Of a DNA stretch of 64,000 nt, positions 10,549-20,932 are shown one piece after another. This DNA is from Brachionus manjavacas. Its lineage: Eukaryota > Rotifera > Eurotatoria > Ploima > Brachionidae. Position 1 is the stretch's first letter. Every line of letters begins with the position of its first letter. The stretch lies in the NCBI GenBank assembly GCA_019054805.1, contig JAHQIY010000006.1:3782001-3846000 (forward strand), written 5' to 3'. The notes beneath the pieces are model-generated. The model saw nothing but the letters and a program-made list of their open reading frames with translations. It was not told where the DNA came from and searched no databases. A program made the position numbers and the translations under genes.

Positions 10549-13522
10549 ATGCTTGGCAAAAACATACGACTGTGTTTAAACTTGAAAAGTTTGAATCCAA
10601 GTAATACCTAGAATTTAAATGGTTTGCTTAGAATTAGAAATTTTATTAAAGAAAATTTGGGTTCATCGATTAATTTCTGCTCAAACTATAGCACCGACAA
10701 CACTAATTCAAGCCCACCAAGTAGCGACTTGCTAGCTTCTCTCAATTTGGCCAGATATGCTCGTGGAACTGGTGGAAGATCAAGTGTAAATGGAAATGTT
10801 GTAACAGTCTTTGGTGCAACGGGAATGATGGGCCGAATTATTTGCAATAGATTGGGAAAAGAAGGTAGCCAAATGATTCTCCCAACCAGAGGTGATTTGT
10901 GGTCTGCTCGTGGCATCAAATTAACTGGAGACTTGGGTCAAGTTATTTTTTTGGTAGGACTTTGCTTAGTTTGAAGCAATTTTTGAGTTTTTTTTTTCAA
11001 AGGACTATGATTTAAGAGATGAAGAGAGGATTCGCCAAGCTGTTCAGTATTCTAATGTTGTAATCAATTGCATAGGTGCTGATTATGAGACTTCGTAAGA
11101 TATATTTTTCTTTAATTTAATAAAGCCTAATTTTTAAAATTTTAACAATGACCAAGAGTAGGCTGATAGACAAGTCCATAAGACCAGTTTAAAAATAGTT
11201 TTGTATAGAATCGGTTTCAAAATAAGGGTTTGAAACTGGTTTGACTGACTCCATTTAATACGAAAAAAAAATCTTTTTATCTATTTTTTTGTTTTATTTT
11301 TCAAGAGACTATAAAAAGATCTAAATTTTTTTTTTAAGTATTGCTCGTTTTTATCAAATAGAATCAAACATAAATTCTTATAAAATATAGGTGTGAGAAG
11401 AGAATTAATTAAAAATTATTACTTTTTTGGTATATTTATGTTTTATCTTTGAGATTTTGAGTCTTAAAGAACAACAACTTTTTAAAGGGTTTGCTATTTT
11501 TGGAACCTTGGGTGTAAACAATTTTTTTCTAGCCCATTAGTTGGAAAAAATTTATCAAAAATATCTAAAGTTCACGAAATTCAAAACTTTAGTGCTATCT
11601 GAATTCTTTAGGATTAAGTTCATAAGACATAAGGTTGTTTTTTTGCCTAAATTTCATTAATGTGACGATTTTGTCGGTGTTTAGGAGGTTACAATAATGG
11701 TGCGACATACGGTCAAGTCCTAAAAGCATATTTTTCAGGAATATCAAAAATAAACAGTGGTTGAGCACTTAAAAATATCGAATTCTAAAGTTTAATCTAA
11801 AAATTCTAATAAAAGAATTCAAATTTGACAAATTTGTTAAAAATCACATGATTTGAAGAGATTTTTTAAGAAAAATAAAGCAATAATGTAAAAAAGTAAA
11901 ACCATTTATTGCTTCAGAATTTTGTCTAGATTTAAAAAAAAAAAAGTGGGCTCATAATTGATCCCTCGGAGGAGATACGATTTAAACCAGAAAAAACACA
12001 TTTTTTTCCTTTTTTTAGCCAACAAAAACCGCCACACCCTTTTTTTTTTAAATTACATTAGCATGTAGTGAATTTTATGCTCTTTCAGAATATTTTTACT
12101 TTTTTGGTATATTTAAGTTTTATCTTTGAGATTTTGAGTCTTAAAGAACAACAACTTTTTAAAGGGTTTGCTATTTTTGGAACCCTGCGTGTAAACAATT
12201 TTTTTCTAGCCCATTAGTTGGAAAAAATTCGTTTGAAACTTAGTGCATGATTTTTGCAAGTAAAAAAATGGTTTCTCCGTAAAATTTTTAAAGACTAATA
12301 TTTAACAATATTTAAAAGTCTTAAGTCAAGTCCAAGTTCGAACTTAAATGTTAGTACTTAAGAATGACTTGATTTTTGAGTCAATTGAAAATTTTAATTT
12401 TTAACTAATTTAAATTTTTTTTTGAAATAAAGAAACTTCAGTTATCACGATGTTCATGTTGATGGTCCAAGACGCTTAGCTAGAATTTCAAAAGAATGTG
12501 GCGTTGAAAAATTTATTCATTTTTCTGCCTTGAACGCGTCGCCCAATCCGCAGAAAATTTTTTTCAAGCCATCTGAATTTTTGATCTCTAAAGTAAGATT
12601 ATTTGAATACAATAATTTATTAATATTTAAAAAAAAAACTTAGTACGAAGGAGAGGAAGCTGTGCGAGATGAGTTTGAAAATGCAGTGATCATTCGACCA
12701 TCTAATATCTATGGCGAATCAGACCGATTTTTGTACTACTACCTAAATGACTTGAGACGTAATGTCAGCTCGATTCCACTTTGGAAAAAAGGAGAAATGA
12801 CCATTAAAATGCCAGTTCATGTAATTAAAATTTTAGGTCAGTTACTTTATACTAAATCAATTTGTTTTATAGCAAAGAGATGTGGCTGATGGAGTTATGA
12901 AGATAATGAACAATAAAGATATCAAGGGTGCCACCTACGACTTTGTTGGGTTAATAAAGAATAAAATATTTTTTTTCTTCAAGCAAATATTTTTTTTGTA
13001 GGCCAGATCGATATCTATTGAGTGAAATTGTTGATTACATGTATCAATTACTTCAACGGCCCAATATTCGAAGAAGCCATTTAACTCCAGCTAGACTGTA
13101 ATTAGTTATAAACTTAATATAATCAAATCAAATTTTTATTCGAGTTTTAAGTGGAATGGTTTATCTATACGAAAAAGTAATGAAACGTCCGCAATTTAGC
13201 TTAGACCTTTTTGAAAGAGTAAATCAAATTTTTCACAAATTATTGTGTTCTTTAGCATTCCTTTTAGGAATTTATTAGTGACCAATTGTCTTCTGATGCA
13301 AAAAATCCCACTCTAAAAGATCTGGGTCTTGAGCTAAGAAAGTTTGATGAAAGTGTAGCTTGGTGTCTCAAGGTTTTCAACAAATTGTCTTATTATAACG
13401 AAAAATTGAACGAATTTCCCGAACCAAAGCCACCTAAACCATTGAGTGATGACTTTGAATATCAGTTGAGAAGAAAAATAAGACAAAGTAATCCTTTAAA
13501 TTTTTTTGAAAATCTAGATTAA
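10549..13522 (+). CDS. NDUFA9: NADH dehydrogenase 1 alpha subcomplex subunit 9
   Basis: Accessory 39-kDa subunit of mitochondrial complex I, an atypical short-chain dehydrogenase that binds NADPH. Exons 10549-10571, 10632-10953, 11003-11094, 12433-12592, 12644-12820, 12873-12949, 13002-13097, 13152-13218, 13268-13522; 422 residues. The N-terminus is basic and amphipathic, fitting a mitochondrial presequence. [20 protein letters not shown] leads into the nucleotide-binding loop FGATGMMGR. Further family blocks are [58 protein letters not shown] and [18 protein letters not shown]. The 23-nt first exon was picked because only its phase (donor CT|GTGTTT) joins exon 2 in frame; it is the least certain boundary. 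The 1.3-kb third intron is TE-like. A polyadenylation signal AATAAA lies at 13541. Confidence 0.92.
11419..11552 (+). repeat. 134-bp direct repeat, copy 1 (NDUFA9 intron 3)
   Basis: Nearly identical to 12096-12229 (about four differences by eye), including AGTCTTAAAGAACAACAACT and CTAGCCCATTAGTTGG. Copies lie 677 bp apart in the same orientation. Confidence 0.9.
12096..12229 (+). repeat. 134-bp direct repeat, copy 2 (NDUFA9 intron 3)
   Basis: Second copy of the repeat at 11419-11552. No TG...CA ends or target duplications were seen, so a solo pair of LTRs is not shown. Confidence 0.9.
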
Positions 13523-13540
13523 TCTATCCTAATTTAGCTC

Positions 13541-13546
13541 AATAAA
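13541..13546 (+). terminator. NDUFA9 polyadenylation signal AATAAA
   Basis: Canonical hexamer 19 nt after the NDUFA9 stop codon. Confidence 0.6.
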
Positions 13547-13935
13547 ATGATACTTTCGAATTCGTGTTGATGTATTTTTAATTTAACAGAATTAGAAATT
13601 AATTTTGAAACAAATATTTAAATAAAAAATTGAAAATAAATTTAATTATTCTCCCTTGGGAAAATTCTCCAAATTTCGGATATTTTAATTGAAATTTCAA
13701 ATTTTCACTAAATTTAATTAAAAATAGAAAAAAATATTCACAGCTCAATGATCAGAGCTCAAAATAAGCATAAAAACGTTCATATTATTCTTAGAATAAT
13801 ACTAAAGATAGATTTCTTACAATTCCCAATGCACACTTTTCAATTTCTAATAGATTTCAATTTATCTTAGACTAAAATGAGTGACAATAGATTATTTTCG
13901 ATTCTTTTAATCTACCTTTGATTTTCAAAAACTTC
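13547..13935. other. intergenic, nothing recognised
   Basis: AT-rich sequence between NDUFA9 and a MITE; no ORF or motif. Confidence 0.6.
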
Positions 13936-13943
13936 AAAAACCA

Positions 13944-14444
13944 AGCATTGTGAAGTTTTGTTCAAAAAGTTCAAAAAATTCTAGAAAAAAGTTCTTAATT
14001 GAAATTTTTCGATGAATGAAAAAAAATTGCTCCTGTAAAATATGTAACAATGTGTAACAAAAGTTATTACAACAAGTAGCCTTGAAAATAAATTCTGAAA
14101 ATTTAAATAATTTCGTTTAAATAATCATCGACTTTTAAAATCAATAGAATTTAAGACAATTTATTTGTCTTTGTAAAAAAATAAGTTTTATTTGCAATAT
14201 TTTAAAATTTTTGTAAGTGTTTAATTTTAAATTTCGAAATTTTTTATCTCAAAACCAACTTAACATTCATTCAGTTTTTTTGGAAAATCAATAATTGATT
14301 AATTGGAATTTTTTTTTGAGTAAGTCCTGTAACATTTTTTGTTACATCATGTGCTAAATTTTTATTTTATCACTTCATTCCATTCAAAATATATACGAAT
14401 TTAAGATCTTGAACTGAACTTTATGAACGAAACTTCACAATGCT
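13944..14444. mobile_element. hAT-type MITE with 8-bp target duplication
   Basis: A 501-bp non-coding element. Left end AGCATTGTGAAGTTTTGTTC and right end (reverse complement) AGCATTGTGAAGTTTCGTTC; the inverted repeat extends to about 29 bp with two mismatches. Immediately outside is an 8-bp direct duplication AAAAACCA (13936-13943 and 14445-14452). An 8-bp duplication is typical of hAT-like elements (P elements also make 8 bp). No transposase is encoded. A 31-codon ORF starting at 14439 begins inside the right repeat and is probably chance. Confidence 0.88.
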
Positions 14445-14452
14445 AAAAACCA

Positions 14453-14828
14453 AAATTTTTCACTATAATTCCATGTCAGATTCTGCCTTTAAAATTAAAG
14501 ATCTCCGGAAATTCACAGCGTTCCTGACCAGGTAAAAAAATAACGAAATCTTTCAGATATCAACTCTTAAAAGTCTTAAAGCAAATTATCTAAATCAAAA
14601 CTAAAATTTATAGCCTATTTAGTTTAAATTTATTAAACCAATCCAGCAAAAAAAATATTATTAAAAAAACTAAAATACTTACTTTAGTGCAATTGTTTTC
14701 CTTGAAGTAAAGTTTTTGTGTTCAATTTTTTACCAAAATTTTGCATAGTAAGTGCTTTAAGTTAAATTAAAAATAAAACCTTGAAAAAATATTAAAAAAT
14801 TTATTCAAAATATTGATTTAAAAAAAAA
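14453..14828. other. intergenic, 3' flank of PI3K regulatory gene
   Basis: AT-rich; a short open stretch 14439-14522 ends at a possible donor (ACCAG|GTAAAA) but has no partner exon. Confidence 0.5.
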
Positions 14829-17714
14829 TTATTTTTTAGAAAAAGCTGGTAAAGACAATTTATCTTCCAAAACTAAATTTCCTAATTTTATCAAATTTTT
14901 CGAATAAAACACAATTAATTCAGTCAGAGTTTTAAATTTTGTTTCTTCTTCAGATCCAGGATCACAATTTTTTGTATCATCAAATGAACTATTTAGACTT
15001 AGATTTGATGAGTTCAAATAATCTTGTTCATCTCTGGCTGTGTTAAATGCCATTTTTCGTTTAATATAGCTAGATTTTAAAAAACAGCCAGAATTATTTT
15101 CCTCAATCAATATATGCTTTATTTCTCCATTGCACACCATACTCAAAATGTATTTTGAATTCGGCTTGACATTTGGTCGTACCAAATAAGTTCCGTTTGG
15201 TTTCGATTCTAAAAATTCTACTGCTTGCTCTCTGCTACAATCAGCCATGAACCAATTCAATGAATTTGCATGAATATCGGCATTTTTTTCACAATAATCT
15301 CCATTTATTTCCGAAAATTGCATTTGTGTCTCTTGAGACAAGTCCAAGGATTCATTTAAATTTATACTTGACATTCTCTCTAAATTATTTTGAATTTTAT
15401 CATCATTTTCTCCCCGTTGAATCAGCCACATGTGATAATTTTCTCTTTTTTTTCGCATTTCAACCAGTTCAGGCCTCATCAAATCGACTTCTTCCTGAAG
15501 TTGACTCAAAACAGTATTACAATAGTCAACTTCTTCTCTTACTTTCTCTCTCTTAATATTAAACTCTCGTATTCTGGACTCCAGTTTTTCTTTGTTCTGT
15601 TTCATCAAAGAATCTAATTGACCAGTGTCGTCATCATTTATTTCGTCACTTTGTCTACCAGCCAAACTCATTGGCATCAATTGAGATACCAAAAGCCTGG
15701 TAGTTGAGATGGCACTTGTTTTTTTGTAAAGATTGCTATTAATTGTTCTATTTACTTGGTTGATCTGTTGATTATACATTTCAATAATTTTTTCAAGAGC
15801 CTCCATGGCCAATTTTTTATTTGCCATGTCTTCTCTTACACTATTAATCTCAATTTCTAAATTATCATACTTTTTGGTCAACTGTTCGAACTGGTTAAAA
15901 GCATCCTGAAAAGATGAATAAAGCTTATCAATGCTCCATTGAGTGGTTTTTCCAAATTTGTACTTGGACACGCCATATGTCAGTACCAAATTTAGATTGT
16001 GGTTGTACTCTCTGAGAGAAACTCGTGAATAGTATGATATCAAATTGGCAACTGATTCAAAGCGGCATGGTTTTTCTATATCATAAAAATTACCATTTGC
16101 TTGTTCTTGCCGAAAAATTTTTATCGACTTAACTAAAGATGATTTCATAACACATAAAGTATAGGGCGAATCGAAACTTTTATCAGTTGAATTTCTTACC
16201 AAAAAACTTCCATCGGGACAATTTTTCAAAATCAAATAAGTCTCATCTCTGTTTATGTCTCCCCAAAACCATTGATTTTCATTTATAGAATCCAATTTTT
16301 CGCTAGCCACTGATCTAATTAAGTCCTGTTCGACTGGGGCTGTGGGACGCTTAGGCCGTACTTTGTACTCAGGCAATTCAACTCCCCAGTCAATTTCAAG
16401 AATCAATCTTTGAATAACTAGTGTCTGATTATCAGTATTTACAACTATGTTGGTTATATTTTGCCATTCTGGTCGAATTAAGATACTGCGAAAGATGTGA
16501 AATAATTTATCTGGTAAATATTGGCACCCTCGGACCTTGTGCTGGTAATTCCACACTCGAATCAAATGTGCCATAACAGACCTTAGACAAGTAAAATTAA
16601 CAGGATTTAATTGCTCATTTATAATTTGTTTAAGCTCTTCTAATTTCATTGTGTGAATTTTCGCTACCAATCTATCGTATAAACATTCAGGTAACACACT
16701 GTCCTGTAAGTCCCTCAGAAAACTTTTCACTAAAGCAGCCACAGTATTTAAATCATAAGAATCTAAATTAATCAATTCGAGTCCATTTTCATTTATAAAC
16801 TCTTTTATTTTATCAATTTTGGCACTATCAGCACTCAAACGATAAACGTCGTATAAATCTTCACTGTTTTGCAAGGCTCTTTGTTCAATATTTTTAAAGA
16901 GGCGAGCTAAAAATAGTGGAGCTTGTTCGGAAGTCTCTTGGTTCATCAACTCGATCAAATTTGCGCCAAAAATTAAATTTTTTTTAGGTTTGAAAGTCTT
17001 GGGATCAAGTTTACACTGCGGAAGACCAATCTGAGAGCATTGTCTGTGGCACAGAAGACCACATTTTTGACACTGAAGTCCTTGATGAAGTATGCCAAGC
17101 AATGGTCGCCTACAAATACTACAATCAGTTAATTTGGATAAAGTTTTTAGTAAAAAGAAATGGTTGTCAGCTTTAAATTGGTTTTCGATAAGATTTTTTT
17201 TAGCCTCTTCCTGCTCTAAAATTACTTGTTGAATATTTGAATAAAGCTTAGATTTGAATATAAGCTCATCTCTGGCTTGCAGAATGGCAGCATGATGAAA
17301 AGGGTCTCTAATTCTAAATGCGAATAATTGATAAACATCTAGGCTCAATAGTTTTACACCATTAATACCATAATTTCCAAATATTTCCGAATAACGATGT
17401 ATGTTAACTACAGCTAGCCATTCTTTCACTGTTTTTACACACCAATTCTCCACCGGAAATAGAGTTTTCCTACTTATATTGTCAATTGTTTCCGCATCAT
17501 CTTCAAAACATTTACTATTATTAACAAACAGTCTACATTTGTTGTGAACACATTGTGAGCATTTTAAACATGAATAGCCGATGAACCCTTCGCCCCAAAT
17601 AAAATCTTTGCAATTAAAACAGATTGTTGGCTTCAGAAATGCACGTATTTGAAATGAATGGATATCAGATGGAGCATCTGAATCAAGTGGCTTGTACTCA
17701 ATGTAATCATTCAT
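14829..17714 (-). CDS. PI3K class IA regulatory subunit (p85-like), intronless
   Basis: Adaptor that holds p110 PI3-kinase and recruits it to phosphotyrosine receptors at the plasma membrane. 961 residues in one exon. Order: C1 domain at 19-69 with a perfect HX12CX2CX13CX2CX4HX2CX8C pattern; SAM-like domain about 88-152 (VKEWLAVVNIHRYSEIF); second C1 at 185-234 with the same ligand pattern; RhoGAP/BH domain about 245-440 with VYRLSADSAKI retaining the arginine; N-SH2 (WFWGDINRDETYLIL, GSFLVRNS); inter-SH2 coiled coil (YSSFQDAFNQFEQL); C-SH2 (WFMADCSREQAVEF, GTYLVRPN) with an insertion of about 45 residues before its end. Human p85 has SH3-BH-SH2-iSH2-SH2. Here the SH3 is replaced by C1 and SAM modules, which could add lipid binding. 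It is intronless among intron-rich neighbours. Confidence 0.92.
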   Translation of the reverse strand: MNDYIEYKPLDSDAPSDIHSFQIRAFLKPTICFNCKDFIWGEGFIGYSCLKCSQCVHNKCRLFVNNSKCFEDDAETIDNISRKTLFPVENWCVKTVKEWLAVVNIHRYSEIFGNYGINGVKLLSLDVYQLFAFRIRDPFHHAAILQARDELIFKSKLYSNIQQVILEQEEAKKNLIENQFKADNHFFLLKTLSKLTDCSICRRPLLGILHQGLQCQKCGLLCHRQCSQIGLPQCKLDPKTFKPKKNLIFGANLIELMNQETSEQAPLFLARLFKNIEQRALQNSEDLYDVYRLSADSAKIDKIKEFINENGLELINLDSYDLNTVAALVKSFLRDLQDSVLPECLYDRLVAKIHTMKLEELKQIINEQLNPVNFTCLRSVMAHLIRVWNYQHKVRGCQYLPDKLFHIFRSILIRPEWQNITNIVVNTDNQTLVIQRLILEIDWGVELPEYKVRPKRPTAPVEQDLIRSVASEKLDSINENQWFWGDINRDETYLILKNCPDGSFLVRNSTDKSFDSPYTLCVMKSSLVKSIKIFRQEQANGNFYDIEKPCRFESVANLISYYSRVSLREYNHNLNLVLTYGVSKYKFGKTTQWSIDKLYSSFQDAFNQFEQLTKKYDNLEIEINSVREDMANKKLAMEALEKIIEMYNQQINQVNRTINSNLYKKTSAISTTRLLVSQLMPMSLAGRQSDEINDDDTGQLDSLMKQNKEKLESRIREFNIKREKVREEVDYCNTVLSQLQEEVDLMRPELVEMRKKRENYHMWLIQRGENDDKIQNNLERMSSINLNESLDLSQETQMQFSEINGDYCEKNADIHANSLNWFMADCSREQAVEFLESKPNGTYLVRPNVKPNSKYILSMVCNGEIKHILIEENNSGCFLKSSYIKRKMAFNTARDEQDYLNSSNLSLNSSFDDTKNCDPGSEEETKFKTLTELIVFYSKNLIKLGNLVLEDKLSLPAFSKK

Positions 17715-18322
17715 TCTATTTTCATTATTTCAATTAATCATTCTCATAACTAAATAGTAGGGAATATTTAGAAAGGAAATTTATTTACGTTATCATTTTA
17801 AAATTTGATTTCAATTAGTTTTAAATAATTTATTAATTATTATTAAAAATATTAATTTAATTTGATAAATTATTATAATTTTAGATTTATCGTCATTGAA
17901 ATTTTCTGAGCGAATTTTATTTAAATTAACTTGACTTTAGAAAAGAATATTAATCAATATTTACTTTTAATACTTCACTAAATGTTTAATTAAATAAATC
18001 AAAAAGTTTAATTAGTAATTTTTTTTAGTAATTTTTATGTTTTTCCTTTCAATTTAAAATTTGAATATTAATCAAATTTTGATCAATTTTTAAAAAAATC
18101 TTATTTCATGTTAATAATTCAAGAAGCTCTCAGTTTAAATGAATCAAAATTATTTTAAAAAATTTTAATAACTAACAGATTCTAAAAATAAATTTACCTT
18201 TCTGATTGAATTGATAATAAACATTTTTTATCAACAGAAAATTAAAAAAATTGTTAAAGAGTTTTATTTATTAAAATCTAATAGTTTTATGTAAATTGAA
18301 AAAATCTTTCTTGAAAAAATAT
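17715..18322. other. AT-rich promoter-side spacer
   Basis: Upstream of the PI3K regulatory gene and 3' of the Cys-rich gene. No ORF or recognisable motif. Confidence 0.6.
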
Positions 18323-19481
18323 TTAAGCGCACACACCATTAGTGTTAGTAAATCCTTGTTTGCAAACGCACCTGTAACCATTGCATTCCAAGTTAGCTGC
18401 TGAGTCACATCTGTCTACAGTATTTTCTGAATTTTCAAAGCTTTCATATGAATCAAAGTTGAATGATCGTTTACATTTCGCATTAAATGGCAAAGAATCT
18501 AATTTCATTGATTAGCAAAATTATTTAAAATTTTTTTTATTGACTTACCGCAAATTCCTAATATTGAATTCCAACTTCCAACTCGACATCTATAATTTTA
18601 GAACTTTAAATTTCATTTTGTATTCAAAATTTTTCAAAAAAATTTTCTTACGCGCAGCTTCCTGACACGCACCGTAAGCCACGATTGCATGTTCTATCTC
18701 TTAACCCAAAATTACAAGTGACATTAAAAGTATCACAAAACTTTCCATTCCATTCTCCAGCGGGACATCTAAACAAAAAATTAATAAAATATACAATTTT
18801 TAAACCAACATATGATTAGATACAGGCATCTTTTTTCTGAATCAACTTGAGTACATCTTAAATCTTGTTTTTTACAAACGCGGGAGCTTGAACAGGTTTT
18901 GTTGTAAAAGTCTAAAAATAAAAAATTCACTAAATTCTATATTCAAATTTTTTGGTATTTAGTACCGCATTTTTCTCCGTCCCAAACCGATTCTCCTGGG
19001 CATCTAAAAAAGTCGTTTAATTTTTAAAAAATTAAAATCTAATGGTTACTGGCAAATTCCATCTGAACATTGGAATCCTTGAATTTTGCATTCATAATTG
19101 TTATTACAAGCCATCTCAAATCTCTCTTTAAAAAAAATCAACAAAAATAATTTTTATTTTGCAAAGATCATACCACAATGTTTTCCATTCCATGTAGAGT
19201 TTGAAGGACATAAGCAAACATTCGATTGACATTCTAAATTATCTTTACAGTAAGTTCTCCATCTTTTAATTTTACATGATTGATTGAAGCGCCCTGTTTG
19301 AATTTTTTCCTTCCAACTTTCTCGAGATTCGCTTGATTCTTTGGACTCATGGGATCCGCGGGATCGCTTAAGCTCAACAGTCGCAAAAATAACAAAGAGA
19401 ACTTAATATTTTATTAATTAAAATTTTTTTTAATAAAGCTGGAAATCATATACCAAAAATAATTGACTTCATGTTAAACAT
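18323..19481 (-). CDS. secreted cysteine-rich modular protein
   Basis: Predicted secreted protein of 263 residues from eight small exons: 19454-19481, 19174-19401, 19050-19125, 18966-19003, 18824-18911, 18652-18768, 18549-18589, 18323-18498. The N-terminus MFNMKSIIFVLFVIFATVEL is a clear signal peptide. It is followed by a basic/acidic Ser-Arg-Glu stretch and then repeated Cys modules such as CKDNLECQSNVCLCPSNSTW, ACNNNYECKIQGFQCSDGIC, CPAGEWNGKFCD and LECNGYRCVCKQGFTN. Short W-(D/N)G-x-x-C motifs recur (TWNGKHC, VWDGEKC, EWNGKFC). The pattern resembles EB/EGF-like extracellular modules, but spacing varies and I cannot name the family. All splice phases are consistent and the sum is a multiple of three. 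Role unknown; extracellular by inference. Confidence 0.85.
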
Positions 19482-20329
19482 TTTTTTAACTTTTTATTTT
19501 TTTTCGAAAGTTTTCTTTTATTTATACAGAAATCGAAAAACCAAAATTCTTGAAAAATTTTAATTCCCATCCTAGACAGAATTTTTTAAATCGATTCGAT
19601 TTCACTGTTTAAGCACGATATTTGTTTTATAATAATTTTATATTTTTACTTATTTACCAGTCGTGATTTTTGCTGAAATGTAACAAGCATTAAAAAAGCT
19701 TTTAATTGAGTGAATCATTCTATTATTTAAATAAAAAAAAACAAAAATCAATGTTTCTTTCTTTATGATAATTTGATTCCTGACAATTTAAATTAATTTT
19801 CTATTTATTTTCTTTCTTTTGAAATAAATTTTTTCAAGCGTTTTTAAATAATGATTAACTTTTATTTTTATAATTAATATTTATTTGAATAATTTAATTT
19901 AAAAATGGTCAATTTAAATTTAATTTGATTAAATAAAGGCATTAAAAAACTTGGGTAAATTTTGGTTAAATTTAAGCTAAATTATTAATTTTTCCAAAAT
20001 ATATTTGAAAAAAAATAGAAAAGAACACCGGCTAAATTTAAGATTTAAAACCTTTGGCATTATTTTAAGTAATTTGTGAGAAAAAAATTTCCGAAAAATA
20101 ATCAGGAAATAAATCATGCTTTAAATAAATACATTCAGGCTCTAAAACTAAAAAAATATGTAACTTTTAAAAAAAATTGTCAAATTAAAACTTGTGAAAT
20201 GGTCAAAAAAAGTAATTGACTTCTATTTGAAATAAAAAGGCTCTAAAAAAAGATTGAAAAATAATCAAGTAGACAATTATAATTTCAAAGTAAAATTTAA
20301 GCAAAGGGTCAGGAGGAGGTCGAAGTTTT
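19482..20329. other. AT-rich intergenic region
   Basis: Promoter side of the Cys-rich gene. Nothing recognised. Confidence 0.6.
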
Positions 20330-20730
20330 AGTAGTATGAAAAATTTTGAATTTAAGAATGCTGCAAATTTGTCAAAAATAGAGGCGGAAAGCGATGAACT
20401 TAAGGAACAAAGAATTTCAGAATTTTATAGAGTCCTAATAAGTGTGTTAGGGTTAATCTTGAGCCTAACATAAGAGACGAAGCCAATTAAAAGTGTATCT
20501 CCTGATTGTTGATGTTAATTGGCTTGACTCAAGTGTCAGGTGTGCATGAGTTTATAATTACAAGTAGTTTGAAAGACAAAAAAGTTATTTTAGGCCAAGA
20601 TTTTTTTAAAAGCCCACAACGTTAAAATAGACCATGGTAATGATGAAATTTTAATCAACAAAAGGGAATCAGTTTTTGGCGATGAAGAAGAACAACTTAA
20701 TTTTGAAATTAAATTTTTGATTTAACCCTT
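20330..20730 (+). pseudogene. LTR-retroelement gag-pol relic (retropepsin region)
   Basis: Broken frames give KDKKVILGQDFFK, matching the C-terminal ILG-DF signature of retroelement aspartic proteases, followed by KIDHGNDEILINKRESVFGD. Upstream, VDVNWLDSSV is plausible protease N-terminal sequence without a clear DTG. Several stops and frameshifts. No LTRs were found. Confidence 0.55.
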
Positions 20731-20823
20731 ATCCGTCGAAGATATAAAAAGTTAGGATAAAGAATAGAATGGGCCAATTTTAATATTGATTTATTTATTT
20801 ATTTAATTCAAATTAATCTCCAT

Positions 20824-20877
20824 TAGGAGAAGTAAATTTACTATACTTTATATTTTGATTTTACTTCTCCTAATGAA
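20824..20877. repeat. inverted repeat, 16-bp arms
   Basis: CATTAGGAGAAGTAAA and its reverse complement TTTACTTCTCCTAATG separated by about 22 bp. Confidence 0.8.
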
Positions 20878-20889
20878 GAAAAATAAAAA

Positions 20890-20932
20890 GCATATTAATT
20901 TATTTTAGGAGAAGTAAAATAAATTAATATGC
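20890..20932. repeat. perfect palindrome, 18-bp arms
   Basis: GCATATTAATTTATTTTA and its exact reverse complement flank the 7-nt loop GGAGAAG; the loop repeats the GGAGAAG core of the adjacent inverted repeat. Confidence 0.9.

Noticed and set aside
11419-12229. Short LTR retrotransposon defined by the 134-bp repeats
   Set aside because: No TG/CA termini, primer-binding site, polypurine tract or target duplication could be seen.
15260-15617. Two plus-strand ORFs inside the PI3K regulatory gene
   Set aside because: Antisense frames of the iSH2/cSH2 coding region; Phe/His/Leu-rich low-quality sequence.
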